The notes below the pieces were generated by a model that was not told where the DNA came from, searched no databases, and worked only from the letters and a program-made list of their open reading frames with translations. A stretch of 64,000 nucleotides of DNA from assembly GCA_028867675.1 (NCBI GenBank), contig JAGWGA010000004.1, forward strand, positions 19,334 to 83,333, in the 5' to 3' direction. This DNA comes from Nitrososphaerota archaeon (GTDB taxonomy: Archaea > Thermoproteota > Nitrososphaeria > Nitrososphaerales > Nitrosopumilaceae). This document shows, one piece after another, positions 14,983-23,132 of the stretch. The translations under genes and the position numbers were made by a program. Each line of letters opens with the position of its first letter. Positions within the stretch are counted from its first letter, which is position 1.

Positions 14983-16152
14983 ATGAGTTCACCACAAGTT
15001 ATCTATTCACATTTGAAAGAAGTCAGAGATCTTAAGGTAGACAAGATATTAAAGAAAGCAACTACTATTGATCCATCTTATTCCATATCAAAGACTGTAG
15101 GAGTTTTAGTAAATTCCGATTCCTACGAAGTTTTCTGCATGGATGGCAAAGATGTCCTCACAATTAGTGCCCGCGAACTTTTAGGCGCCAAGGATATCGA
15201 AAACATGAAGATAAAACCACTTTTAAGAAAGATTCAGCCTCTAACAAGAAAAGATACTGTAGAGAAAGCAGCTGCAATTTTGTCCCATTATAGAATGCGT
15301 TCAGTTCCAGTAGTAGAAAGTAATGAGATTGTAGGAGTAGTTAATGGAAAAGACATAATAGAATTATTACATAAACAGAATTTGAAATGGGTACCAGCAA
15401 ACAACATACTAACTGCAGACCCAATAACAATAACCAGTACAGATTCTCTTGCTACCGCAAGAAGACTAATGATAACAAAAAGAATTGATCATCTTCCAGT
15501 AGTCAAGAACGGTAAAGTTTCTCAAGTAATTACATCAATGCATTTGTTGCAAGTAATAAAACCGGGAGAAAGAATCGGAATGGGATTAAGAGGCGTCGAT
15601 TTGCAAAAAAAATACAAATCAGATATTGGAAATATTGGTAGTACACGCATTCCAAATCTTAACACCAATGCACCACTTAGTACAGTAATAGAAGCAATGC
15701 TAAAGAATGACTCATCATGCTGTTTGCTCACTTTATGGGACCATGTACATGGAATTATCACTTTCAAAGATATAATCAACTTGCTTGAATCAAAAGTACC
15801 AAGTGAGGTCCCATTATTCATTGTGGGACTACCAGAAGATTACAGTAGTGCCGAGATTGTAAAAACAAAGTTTGACAAGATAATTAGAAATCTTACCAAG
15901 GTATACCCAGAGGTAGAACAAGCCAAGGCATCAATCAAAACAATACACAATCCAAATACCAATAGACCACATTACGAAGTTTCAGTCAGGGTATTCAGTC
16001 CATACAGAACATACAACTATACAGAAATGGGATGGGACCTCTCAAAAGTTTTCGATAGTCTAGGTAGCAAAGTAGTCAGAAACTTGACCCAACGCAGCAA
16101 GAAACGATGGAAGACTACAATTAGAAAAATAGACAAAAAAGATATTTTCTAA
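14983..16152 (+). CDS. Multi-CBS protein with C-terminal HPF/RaiA-like domain
   Basis: 389 residues. After a variable N-terminus come CBS repeats: IQPLTRKDTVEKAAAIL...GVVNGKDII, ITSTDSLATARRLM, and STVIEAMLKN...GIITFKDII. The last 110 residues (EIVKTKFDKIIRNLTKVYPEVEQAKASI...; WDLSKVFDSLGSKVVRNLTQRSKKR) have the spacing of a ribosome hibernation promoting factor domain, with a basic end suited to RNA binding. I infer a nucleotide-gated ribosome-silencing protein, since CBS-HPF fusions are known in archaea. The track start at 14953 is TTG; ATG 14983 is preferred, after a TTTATAT element and a GAGGAAAGAAGG purine stretch. Confidence 0.82.
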   Translation: MSSPQVIYSHLKEVRDLKVDKILKKATTIDPSYSISKTVGVLVNSDSYEVFCMDGKDVLTISARELLGAKDIENMKIKPLLRKIQPLTRKDTVEKAAAILSHYRMRSVPVVESNEIVGVVNGKDIIELLHKQNLKWVPANNILTADPITITSTDSLATARRLMITKRIDHLPVVKNGKVSQVITSMHLLQVIKPGERIGMGLRGVDLQKKYKSDIGNIGSTRIPNLNTNAPLSTVIEAMLKNDSSCCLLTLWDHVHGIITFKDIINLLESKVPSEVPLFIVGLPEDYSSAEIVKTKFDKIIRNLTKVYPEVEQAKASIKTIHNPNTNRPHYEVSVRVFSPYRTYNYTEMGWDLSKVFDSLGSKVVRNLTQRSKKRWKTTIRKIDKKDIF

Positions 16153-16203
16153 ATCAAAAATATCACTATTTATGCGATGACGTTCTACACATATGCGATA
16201 GTT

Positions 16204-16311
16204 ATGGATGGAGATCAATTTTGGAAACAAAAGGTCTGTTCAGACTGTAGACGAATGAAATGCCAGAAAGGATGCAATTGTGATTGTCATTGGGATAAAA
16301 ACAACATCTGA
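16204..16311 (+). CDS. Cys-rich mini-protein (35 aa), putative zinc-binding
   Basis: An ATG at 16204 opens 35 codons ending in TGA. The product contains VCSDCRRMKC followed by CNCDCHW: six Cys and one His in 18 residues. An in-frame ATG nine codons earlier (16177) could give 44 residues, but a TATA-like ATTTATG about 30 bases before 16204 favours the shorter form. It lies between the CBS-HPF gene and htpX on the same strand. Function unknown; the Cys/His spacing suggests one or two structural metal sites. Confidence 0.65.
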   Translation: MDGDQFWKQKVCSDCRRMKCQKGCNCDCHWDKNNI

Positions 16312-16353
16312 TTTTACCTTATTGTATTACATATAGCAAATCCAATCAAAGAA

Positions 16354-16373
16354 TGATTATCAAGTTTTAAATT
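16354..16373 (+). promoter_or_regulatory. TGATTATCA box adjoining TATA element of htpX
   Basis: The nonamer TGATTATCA (16354-16362) is followed after two bases by TTTTAAATT (16365-16373), which is about 22 bases before the ATG of htpX. The box thus occupies the BRE position, where it could directly help or block TFB binding. Confidence 0.55.
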
Positions 16374-16390
16374 ATGATCAGGGCTACAAT

Positions 16391-17311
16391 ATGCCAAACA
16401 TGCAGCGTGATTTACAACTAACTTTTAGAATGGCCATTAGCTTCCTAGCCCTTACGCTGATCTATCTTACGTTTTTGGGTTTTATTGCAATGTATTTTGG
16501 ATTGGGAATTCTTCCAATTTCAATTATTGCGGGATTAATGATAGGCGCACAGTGGTACTTTTCAGATAAAATAGTCCTATGGAGTACCGGGACTAAATTA
16601 GTAACTAAAGAAGAGTATCCAATACTGCACCAAATAATTGAAAATCTTGCACAAAAAGCAAATCTTCCAAAGCCAAAGGTAGGAATAATGACAAGTGATA
16701 TTCCAAATGCATTTGCGACAGGAAAGGGTCCAAAGAGTTCCGTAATAGTAGCAAGTTTAGGAATATTGAAAATACTAGATAGGGATGAGCTTGAAGGTGT
16801 TTTGTCACATGAGATGACCCATATCAGAAACCATGATGTTACAATCATCACACTTGCAAGTTTGTTTTCAACAATTGCATGGTTTTTGATGCAGTCGTCC
16901 ATGTTTAGTACAATGTGGGGAGGCGGTTACGGTTATGGAGGAAGACAACAACAAGGAGGAAATGCATTTCTTGTTCTCATTGTAGCTGGAATAGTTTGGT
17001 TTCTAAGTTTCCTGATAATAAGAGCCATATCTCGATACAGAGAATTTGCTGCAGACAGAGGTGGAGCTTACCTTACAGGAAAGCCAATGAATCTATCACG
17101 TGCTCTAATGAAGATAAGTGGAGAAGTAAAGGTTGCACCAACTCAAGAATTAAAGAAGATTGAAGGTATGAATGCATTTTTCATCATACCGGCAATGTCA
17201 GGGGAGACTATTGCAAGGTTCTTTTCCACACATCCACCAGTTACAGAAAGAGTAAAACGATTGATGAGAATCGAGCAGGATCTTCGTAACTCGGATAAAT
17301 TAGGAATATAA
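16391..17311 (+). CDS. htpX: HtpX-like membrane zinc metalloprotease
   Basis: 306 residues of the M48B family. Two N-terminal membrane segments (about residues 15-60) precede the catalytic SHEMTHIRNHD (HExxH, near residue 140), and a second membrane region follows a Gly-rich GGGYGYGGRQQQGG loop. EFAADRGGAYLTG supplies the third zinc ligand Glu. HtpX degrades damaged membrane proteins from the cytosolic side. The stress context (Hsp20, Usps) and the shared box before its promoter agree with a quality-control role. Confidence 0.93.
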   Translation: MPNMQRDLQLTFRMAISFLALTLIYLTFLGFIAMYFGLGILPISIIAGLMIGAQWYFSDKIVLWSTGTKLVTKEEYPILHQIIENLAQKANLPKPKVGIMTSDIPNAFATGKGPKSSVIVASLGILKILDRDELEGVLSHEMTHIRNHDVTIITLASLFSTIAWFLMQSSMFSTMWGGGYGYGGRQQQGGNAFLVLIVAGIVWFLSFLIIRAISRYREFAADRGGAYLTGKPMNLSRALMKISGEVKVAPTQELKKIEGMNAFFIIPAMSGETIARFFSTHPPVTERVKRLMRIEQDLRNSDKLGI

Positions 17312-17388
17312 TTGCAGATTAATCAAAATAAATTCAATAAAAAAAATCTCTGAGAGGCTTTTATAGTTGCACAACCTGTAAGAGAGTT

Positions 17389-18240
17389 ATGAAGTCCAGA
17401 ACATATCGAGCATCATTTGGACTATTAACATTAGTTGCAATATCTTGTTTATCGTATGGGATTCCAAGCACTATGACAGCGTACGCACAGTCTACAATAC
17501 AACAACATTGTACTGCTTCCAATCCGTGTATGAACATATGTGGAGATCATATCTGTGCTCCAGGCGAATTTGCCCAGATGAAAGCAAATGCTACTCAAGT
17601 AAAATTGAACAATACAGTATCATCGGCTTTGCCTACGCCGGCAGTAGGACAGCCAACAGTAAACATCGTAGGAGGAAAGGTATCATACACGGCAAAAGCT
17701 TCTGATGGAACAATCGTGGTAATAAGAACAGGCATTCCATTATCAGGTCAGGCATTACCATTAGGAATCGTATTCAAAGATTCCAATGGAAATTTCATAC
17801 AACATCAAAATTATGCAATTATTATAACACAAGACAATTTTACTATATTATCAGTAACCGCAGGACATACACATACTGGATCAGACACTCAAACTACATC
17901 AATTCTAGGTTCTAACAATCCCCTGTCTATTCATATAACACTTAATGGAGTAGGCCTTCCAACCGCGGATCCATCAACATGGACAGGAGTCAAAGGAGAA
18001 GTGTTAAGCTTTTCACAGACTCCAGACATACTAACATCAACAACACCTGCAGTACCAACAAATGCTACAGCACCTACATTACCAATTTCAAATATGACTA
18101 ATACTATAAGTACACCAGCAGTGTCATCAGCTAATGCAACAGTACCAGAATTTGGCCCAGTGGTTTCAATAGTTCTTGCAATTGCAATAACGGCAATAAT
18201 TTCAGTGTCGGCAAAGACTAGAATATTTCCAAGGCTCTAA
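17389..18240 (+). CDS. Secreted protein with CGDHICAPGE motif and PEFG-CTERM anchor
   Basis: 283 residues: signal peptide (about 1-34), then CTASNPCMNICGDHICAPGEF with four Cys, a beta-rich central part with HTHTGSD, a Thr/Ala/Pro-rich linker and a C-terminal PEFG helix and basic tail. The PEFG end predicts processing by an archaeosortase and surface attachment. The CGDHxCAPGE segment recurs in the secreted protein at 18403, which otherwise differs. Cys, His and acidic residues in it could bind a metal, but this is inference. The two genes converge. Confidence 0.85.
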   Translation: MKSRTYRASFGLLTLVAISCLSYGIPSTMTAYAQSTIQQHCTASNPCMNICGDHICAPGEFAQMKANATQVKLNNTVSSALPTPAVGQPTVNIVGGKVSYTAKASDGTIVVIRTGIPLSGQALPLGIVFKDSNGNFIQHQNYAIIITQDNFTILSVTAGHTHTGSDTQTTSILGSNNPLSIHITLNGVGLPTADPSTWTGVKGEVLSFSQTPDILTSTTPAVPTNATAPTLPISNMTNTISTPAVSSANATVPEFGPVVSIVLAIAITAIISVSAKTRIFPRL

Positions 18241-18402
18241 ACATCTTTTCATTTCTTCTTTAAAATATTGTTTACATTCTAAAAAGGGAGCATCTAGGTT
18301 ATTAATAAAAAGTAAAAAACAATTACTTGACTATGAGCAAATTTTCCGTCATGGTAGAATTATCACGTATAAGAATAATTGAAAAATAAATAATCGTAAG
18401 TC

Positions 18403-18930
18403 CTAGCTACAGCCAAGGCTTGTCATTATTTTTCCCACTACAGAAGATGGTATAGTGGAATTTGCAAGTACAGATTTTACTGTATTACATACAGAATAGG
18501 GTACTGGTGATGGAGTCGGAATAGGTATTGGTATTGGGCTTGGAGATACAGAAGGAGTAGGTATGGAAGAAGATACAGAATCAGTTGAAGATGTAGAATT
18601 TGTTTTCACAGTTGAATTTGTAGAAGAGACAGGGTTTGTTTTCACAGTTGAGTTTGTAGATGCAGGTACAACATTTTTTCCTGCACCATGAACAATTTGA
18701 GATTGATTAAGATGTTCTTGCATCTTGCTCCATTCGCCAGGTGCACACATATGATCCCCGCACACCATACTGTTACCAAATCTTGCAGTAAGATGTTGAT
18801 CATTCAAATAAGAATAGTCTCGTTTTACCAGAGTTGCTCCTGAAGCAGGAAATGTCTGGCCTAAGATAGACAACATCAAAATGACCATTACCGTGGCAGA
18901 GAGTATTGTCTTTTTTACATCATATGACAT
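18403..18930 (-). CDS. Secreted Ser/Thr/Pro-rich protein with CGDHMCAPGE motif
   Basis: 175 residues with a signal peptide (about 8-31), then VCGDHMCAPGEWSKMQEHLNQ, then a low-complexity region of NSTVKTN-type and SPIPIPIPTPSP repeats and a short C-terminal domain with two Cys. It lacks a PEFG end, so it is presumably released or held by other means. The Ser/Thr/Asn-rich repeats are likely glycosylated. The shared CGDHxCAPGE motif ties it to the convergent gene at 17389. Family unknown to me. Confidence 0.78.
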   Translation of the reverse strand: MSYDVKKTILSATVMVILMLSILGQTFPASGATLVKRDYSYLNDQHLTARFGNSMVCGDHMCAPGEWSKMQEHLNQSQIVHGAGKNVVPASTNSTVKTNPVSSTNSTVKTNSTSSTDSVSSSIPTPSVSPSPIPIPIPTPSPVPYSVCNTVKSVLANSTIPSSVVGKIMTSLGCS

Positions 18931-19083
18931 TGGAATTATTTGGTAGGTTTTTTATTTAAGAATATCTTCAAATATCATCATGGTTACAGGCACAATCATA
19001 GAATGTTAGCATTTTTTGAGATAGATTATCATTTTTGATATTTACTCACTCAAGTCAAATACCATGAATTGTTAAACGTATTC

Positions 19084-19854
19084 ATGGGATTGAAAATAGA
19101 AGAACTCTTAGTTGGAAGGTACATGTCAGAGTATCCAATATCAGTAAAGCCAGACATTCCATTTGAGACGGTTGTTGAATTTATGGCAGAGAGTAGATTT
19201 GCCACATTGATTGTCATGGAAGAAGAAAAATCAATGCCAATTGGAATTTTTACAGAAAGAGATATTATCAAACATGTAGTTTCTGGCAAGTCTATGAACC
19301 AGAGCATCAAGCAAGAACTCATCCAGCCATTTATTTCTGTAACACCAGATACCACCATCGTTGAAGCCGCAAGGTTAATGATAATTAAAAAGTCAAGGAT
19401 TCTAGTATTTGTAGATGCTGACAAACTTGTTGGAACAATTACTGCTTCAGATATGCTTAGAGCGTTTGGAGAAACAGATAAAGCTCCAAGTTTAGAAAAA
19501 GTGATCAGTAAAACTGTCTACCATTGTCCATTTGAGACCACAGTTCTAGATGCCGTAAAATTACTAGATGAGAAAAATATTGGAAGTGTATTAGTTACTC
19601 GTGATTCCTTGTATGGCATATTTACACAGAGAGATCTGGTCAGAGTTCTTGCAAAGGAAGAAGATTTGCAAGGCAGTGTAGGAAACTATTCTTCATTTCC
19701 GCTCATCACTGCAGATAGAAATATTTTGGCAAACGAGGCTGCAAAAATCATGGCATCAAAGAACATCAAAAGATTAGGACTGACAAAAAATGACTCTCTC
19801 GTAGGAATTGTCACTGCAAGAGATATTGTTGATGCATATCAGATGAATATGTGA
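19084..19854 (+). CDS. Four-CBS-domain protein
   Basis: 256 residues with four CBS repeats ending GIFTERDIIKHV, GTITASDMLRAF, GIFTQRDLVRVL and GIVTARDIVDAY. The layout, and phrases such as MIIKKSRILVFVDADKLVGTITASDMLRAF, closely match the CBS protein at 8146, so they are paralogues. The track start at 19069 is TTG; ATG 19084 is preferred. It is the first of a run continuing with PAC2, Hsp20 and the ATP-cone nuclease on the same strand, though the PAC2 gene has its own TATA. A GATTATCA half-box lies at 19024. Confidence 0.92.
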   Translation: MGLKIEELLVGRYMSEYPISVKPDIPFETVVEFMAESRFATLIVMEEEKSMPIGIFTERDIIKHVVSGKSMNQSIKQELIQPFISVTPDTTIVEAARLMIIKKSRILVFVDADKLVGTITASDMLRAFGETDKAPSLEKVISKTVYHCPFETTVLDAVKLLDEKNIGSVLVTRDSLYGIFTQRDLVRVLAKEEDLQGSVGNYSSFPLITADRNILANEAAKIMASKNIKRLGLTKNDSLVGIVTARDIVDAYQMNM

Positions 19855-19925
19855 TGAACATCAACAGGGATAGTTTAAGATTATTCTTTTTATAAGACAA
19901 AATTACTAGGATAGTGTTTAAGATT

Positions 19926-20660
19926 ATGCAAAAATCTAAAATAAAAAAAACCGACATGCCAAAAAATCCAAATGTATTACTCCTAGGCCTTCCTGGACCA
20001 GGACTCATAGGAACTATGGCAATGACTTACATCATTCATTCATTAAAAATGGATTTGATTGGCGAGATAGAGACCAATCCTGCATCAATTGTGTTCATCG
20101 ATAACGGTCAAATTGTAGGACCTGTTAGAATTTACAAAAGCGGCAAGATATTTGCAATACTATCAGACATACCAATAGACTACGATAATGCAGTAGACTT
20201 TACAGATGCAATAGTAGATTTTTCAAAAAAGAACAATATCGATCTCATCATATTCACTTCAGGTATTCATGTACCTGATAGAAACATAGCAAATCTAAAG
20301 ACGTATGGATTAGTAACAGACGAAAAGCTTGAAAAAATACTTTATGACAACGAAATACCAAAGTTTCTTTCAGGAGTAATAAGTGGACCCGATGCTACGA
20401 TTCTTACACAATTAAAAAGTTCAACAATACCAACTATTGCTTTACATACTGAATGCAATTACTTTTTCCCAGACCCAGATGCAGCCATGCAGACTATCAA
20501 GATCTTGTCACATATTATAAAAATAGAAATAGACTTGACAGAGTTTAAGAAACAAATTGATTACCTAAGACTTCAAAATCGTCAGCTTATGGAAGAGACT
20601 CTAAATGTTTTACAGGCACAAAGAGAACAACCAACAACTCCTCCGCAGATATACAAGTGA
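19926..20660 (+). CDS. PAC2 family protein (proteasome assembly chaperone-like)
   Basis: 244 residues. The N-terminal NVLLLGLPGPGLIGTMAMTYII is the hallmark glycine-rich strand-loop of the PAC2 family, followed by FTSGIHVP and a GVISGPDATIL segment. A C-terminal helix with Gln/Glu-rich sequence may form a coiled coil. Eukaryotic relatives help assemble 20S proteasomes; archaeal members are of unproven function. ATG 19926 is preferred to GTG 19914, with TTTTTATAA about 30 bases upstream. The Hsp20 gene starts five bases after its stop, so they form one transcript with the nuclease gene. Confidence 0.88.
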   Translation: MQKSKIKKTDMPKNPNVLLLGLPGPGLIGTMAMTYIIHSLKMDLIGEIETNPASIVFIDNGQIVGPVRIYKSGKIFAILSDIPIDYDNAVDFTDAIVDFSKKNNIDLIIFTSGIHVPDRNIANLKTYGLVTDEKLEKILYDNEIPKFLSGVISGPDATILTQLKSSTIPTIALHTECNYFFPDPDAAMQTIKILSHIIKIEIDLTEFKKQIDYLRLQNRQLMEETLNVLQAQREQPTTPPQIYK

Positions 20661-20665
20661 TATAC

Positions 20666-21055
20666 ATGTCCGACTTTGCATCATTCATTGAAAAACAGAT
20701 GAACTCCTTTTTTGGAGACGCACACTTTGATGATTTCATACACAAAGAATTGGTCCCTCTCTCACATATCAAAGAAAAACATTCAAGTTGGATTTTAGAA
20801 GTGGACCTGCCACTTGTCGATAAGAAAAACATAGAGATCACATTATTGGATGAACATCTTACTGTAAAAGCTAAATTAACCAAGATATATTGTATTTCTC
20901 GCGGCAGTTCAGTAACAGAGTTTGATTATTTTAAAAAAACCATTAAACTTCCGAGCGGCATAAACACAAAGCAAATTTCTGCGATATTCAAAAATGGAAT
21001 TTTAAGGATCACAATGCCAAGACTAGCAAACGGTAAAAAGATATCAATTGAATAA
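20666..21055 (+). CDS. Small heat shock protein, Hsp20/alpha-crystallin family
   Basis: 129 residues. The alpha-crystallin fold is visible in SSWILEVDLPLVDKKNIEIT and IKLPSGINTKQISAIFKNGILRITMPR, with the conserved F-x-N-G-I-L. It lacks a long C-terminal tail. ATG 20666 is used rather than GTG 20657, which overlaps the PAC2 stop. It is the middle gene of PAC2-Hsp20-nuclease; its stop overlaps the next start by eight bases. It is distinct in sequence from the Hsp20 at 12999, so the two are not recent duplicates. Confidence 0.92.
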   Translation: MSDFASFIEKQMNSFFGDAHFDDFIHKELVPLSHIKEKHSSWILEVDLPLVDKKNIEITLLDEHLTVKAKLTKIYCISRGSSVTEFDYFKKTIKLPSGINTKQISAIFKNGILRITMPRLANGKKISIE

Positions 21056-21899
21056 TAGAAAAACCGTTTTCATAATAAAAGCAAATGGTCAGAAAGTTCC
21101 ATTTAACCCTCACAAAGTTGTCGTCACATGTAAAAGAGCAGGGGCAGACAGAAAACTTGCAAGAAGAGTATCAGAGGCAGTGGGTTCCAAAATCCGCGAT
21201 GGTATGAGTACAAGAGAGGTTTACCGGCTTGTACTTTCACTGTTATCACAATTTGAAACAGGAGGTGCAACAAGTCACAGATATAGACTAAAAGAAGCAA
21301 TCATGAAACTCGGTCCTTCAGGATTCATCTTTGAGAATTATGTAAGTAGAATTTTAGAAGAATATGGATATCAAATTAAAAATCTAAGAAAAACAATCCA
21401 AGGCAGATGTGTAATACATGAGCTTGACATAATTGTCTATCATGTAAATACTAAAAAGAAATCATTTGTAGAATGCAAATATCATAATTATCCTGGAGTT
21501 TTTACAGGATTAAAGGAATCATTGTACACTCATGCACGGTTTTTAGATCTTAATGATCTCTTTGATGGAGAGATACTGGTATGCAATACCAGAGTATCAA
21601 AAGAAGTTATCATTTATGCGTCATGCATAGGACAGCAGGTTGTATCATGGAGATATCCACCAAACAAAAGTCTTGAGACCATGATACAGGATAAGGGATT
21701 GTACCCGATAACGATTTTACCACTGACTAGAAATGAGTTGAATTCCATCTCAGAAAATAATATCATGATAGCAAAGGATTTACTAGAAATAGACAAAAAT
21801 CAACTATCTGCAAAAACCAGAATATCAGTAGAGAGAATAAATAAAATTCAAGAAATAACTGCCCAGATAATCACTAAATTTTATTCTGATAAGACATGA
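21048..21899 (+). CDS. ATP-cone domain fused to a PD-(D/E)xK (Mrr-like) nuclease domain
   Basis: 283 residues from a TTG that overlaps the Hsp20 stop. Residues 3-90 (VFIIKANGQKVPFNPHKV...GGATSHRYRLKEAI) form an ATP-cone, the nucleotide-sensing module of ribonucleotide reductase and NrdR. Residues 95-200 carry the nuclease core HELDIIVY...SFVECKYH, matching D-x(n)-E-x-K. The combination implies a nuclease gated by ATP/dATP. Such fusions are known in archaea but poorly characterised. Placement behind chaperone genes suggests a role in stress or DNA repair rather than classical restriction, and no methylase is nearby. Confidence 0.85.
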   Translation: MNNRKTVFIIKANGQKVPFNPHKVVVTCKRAGADRKLARRVSEAVGSKIRDGMSTREVYRLVLSLLSQFETGGATSHRYRLKEAIMKLGPSGFIFENYVSRILEEYGYQIKNLRKTIQGRCVIHELDIIVYHVNTKKKSFVECKYHNYPGVFTGLKESLYTHARFLDLNDLFDGEILVCNTRVSKEVIIYASCIGQQVVSWRYPPNKSLETMIQDKGLYPITILPLTRNELNSISENNIMIAKDLLEIDKNQLSAKTRISVERINKIQEITAQIITKFYSDKT

Positions 21900-21949
21900 T
21901 AATTACACATTATAGGAACTGACCAATTTTTATACGTAAAAAAATTTAA

Positions 21950-22078
21950 TTATTTTTTGTGTCCGGCCAATGTACAAAATATGCAAAGGGCATAATATTT
22001 ACTCCAGATATCTCGTACACAGCCACATTTACAATCACATTTTCTTAGTTTCAATTCTAGATTATTCTTTTGAAACAT
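21950..22078 (-). CDS. Cys-rich mini-protein (42 aa), putative zinc-binding
   Basis: Read directly from the minus strand: ATG at 22078, 42 codons, TAA at 21950. The protein has KCDCKCGC near residue 14 and LCIFC...AGHKK near the end, giving six Cys and a C-terminal His. The CxCxCGC...CxxC arrangement with a terminal HKK is a pattern I associate with small thaumarchaeal zinc proteins. It begins 12 bases after the Usp gene stop and may belong to that operon. Not in the ORF track because of its length. Confidence 0.7.
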   Translation of the reverse strand: MFQKNNLELKLRKCDCKCGCVRDIWSKYYALCIFCTLAGHKK

Positions 22079-22090
22079 GTAAAAATAAAT

Positions 22091-22537
22091 CTAGTGAACA
22101 ATTGTAACGGGGCAAGTAGCATGCTCTGAGACATGTCTTGCTGTACTTCCAAGTCTTTTCAATGATGAAATACCAGTAAGCTTTCTGCTACCCATTACAA
22201 TTAGATCAATTTTTGATCTTTTTGCCTCTTTTAGAATCGCATCTGATACATCATCGTGAACAATTTTGTAAAATGCTTTTGCCCCTTCTTCTCTACATTT
22301 TTCAGTAATTTTTTTAATTTCTTTTTCACCTTGTTCCGTAAGTGCCTGTACAACTCGTTGATAATTCATAACAGCAGTCCCTGAAAAAACAGAGTCACTT
22401 ATGGGATAATAAACTGGAATTACCATTAACAGTTTAAGATCAGCATTAAAATTTCGTGCAAGATCTTTTGCCAAGTCTAATGCTTTCTTGGATAACGGTG
22501 AGCCATCATATGGAACCAGTATATTTTTAATCAACAA
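22091..22537 (-). CDS. Universal stress protein (UspA family)
   Basis: 148 residues: IKNILVPYDGSPLSKKALDLA at the N-terminus and VMGSRKLTGISSLKRLGSTARHVSEHATCPVTIVH at the C-terminus. The first glycine motif reads GSRKLTG rather than G-x2-G, so one glycine of the ATP loop is shifted and nucleotide binding is less certain. It starts with a TTG directly after the stop of the gene at 22538. It is the third gene of a zinc-ribbon, hypothetical, Usp operon that diverges from a CBS gene. Confidence 0.92.
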   Translation of the reverse strand: MLIKNILVPYDGSPLSKKALDLAKDLARNFNADLKLLMVIPVYYPISDSVFSGTAVMNYQRVVQALTEQGEKEIKKITEKCREEGAKAFYKIVHDDVSDAILKEAKRSKIDLIVMGSRKLTGISSLKRLGSTARHVSEHATCPVTIVH

Positions 22538-22807
22538 TTAGAACAGTTCCTTTACTTTACTTTTGTATGCTTCAACGATTGTTCCAAATTCTGCAAAATC
22601 ACTTTGAGACGGACTTTGCATTCTCATGGCAAGTTGAGAGATAAAGACAGTCAGTGCATTTCCGACCATCATGTTAAAAGTCAACTCAGATAGATCTCGA
22701 ACTGCAGGAAATGCCACTTTAAGAAATGGCAAGTATGCTTTGGTTTGATTTAGCATAAGTTCCATATTATTCTCAATTGCCATTTTGACGTCATGTGAGA
22801 TTGTCAT
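22538..22807 (-). CDS. Conserved hypothetical protein (89 aa)
   Basis: A small, mostly helical protein without signal peptide or known motif; Met-rich (about eleven Met). It sits one base after the stop of the zinc-ribbon gene and abuts the Usp start, so it is certainly in that operon, which is the main reason to accept it. It could be an adaptor of the Usp protein, but this is only context. Confidence 0.72.
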   Translation of the reverse strand: MTISHDVKMAIENNMELMLNQTKAYLPFLKVAFPAVRDLSELTFNMMVGNALTVFISQLAMRMQSPSQSDFAEFGTIVEAYKSKVKELF

Positions 22808-22808
22808 T

Positions 22809-23027
22809 CTAATTCACCGAGACTACATAAGGGTCTGATTTATAGTGTCTTGAGCATAAAAATACCATATTTCCGTTCAACACCTTGGCTGTAATTGAAA
22901 TTCCATTTAGTTCTTTCTTACATACATGACAGGTGAGTGGTTTGACATCGGATTTTATCAATTTCTTTTGTGGTCTCACAAACAAATCCTGAGCTATGAA
23001 GACGTCTGCCATAGCCATAAAATGCAT
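22809..23027 (-). CDS. Small zinc-ribbon protein (72 aa)
   Basis: 72 residues with CHVCKKELNGISITAKVLNGNMVFLCSRHY: two CxxC/CxxH knuckles separated by a beta hairpin. A paralogue with the same layout (ICQKSL...SVTAKRVN...CQYH) is encoded at 48894. The N-terminus (FIAQDLFVRPQKKLIKS) also matches that gene's FQDLYFVKKKTLVKT, supporting a start at or near ATG 23027. It is the first gene of a three-gene operon with a Usp. Probably a protein- or nucleic-acid-binding zinc module. Confidence 0.78.
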   Translation of the reverse strand: MHFMAMADVFIAQDLFVRPQKKLIKSDVKPLTCHVCKKELNGISITAKVLNGNMVFLCSRHYKSDPYVVSVN

Positions 23028-23073
23028 TTTTAATTTATTAAACTGATCTACATTATCAGGAATGATTTTCAGT

Positions 23074-23093
23074 GATTATCACATGTGATAATC
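23074..23093. promoter_or_regulatory. Perfect 20-base palindrome GATTATCACATGTGATAATC
   Basis: The strongest member of the recurring TGATAATCA family: two full copies in inverted orientation with no mismatch. It lies in the divergent promoter between the zinc-ribbon/Usp operon and the two-CBS gene at 23133. Ten bases downstream is CTTTATA, itself about 25 bases before ATG 23133. The exact symmetry strongly suggests a dimeric DNA-binding protein. Confidence 0.75.
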
Positions 23094-23132
23094 CTGGTAG
23101 AAACTTTATACCAAATCAAACAATTTTTTCAT

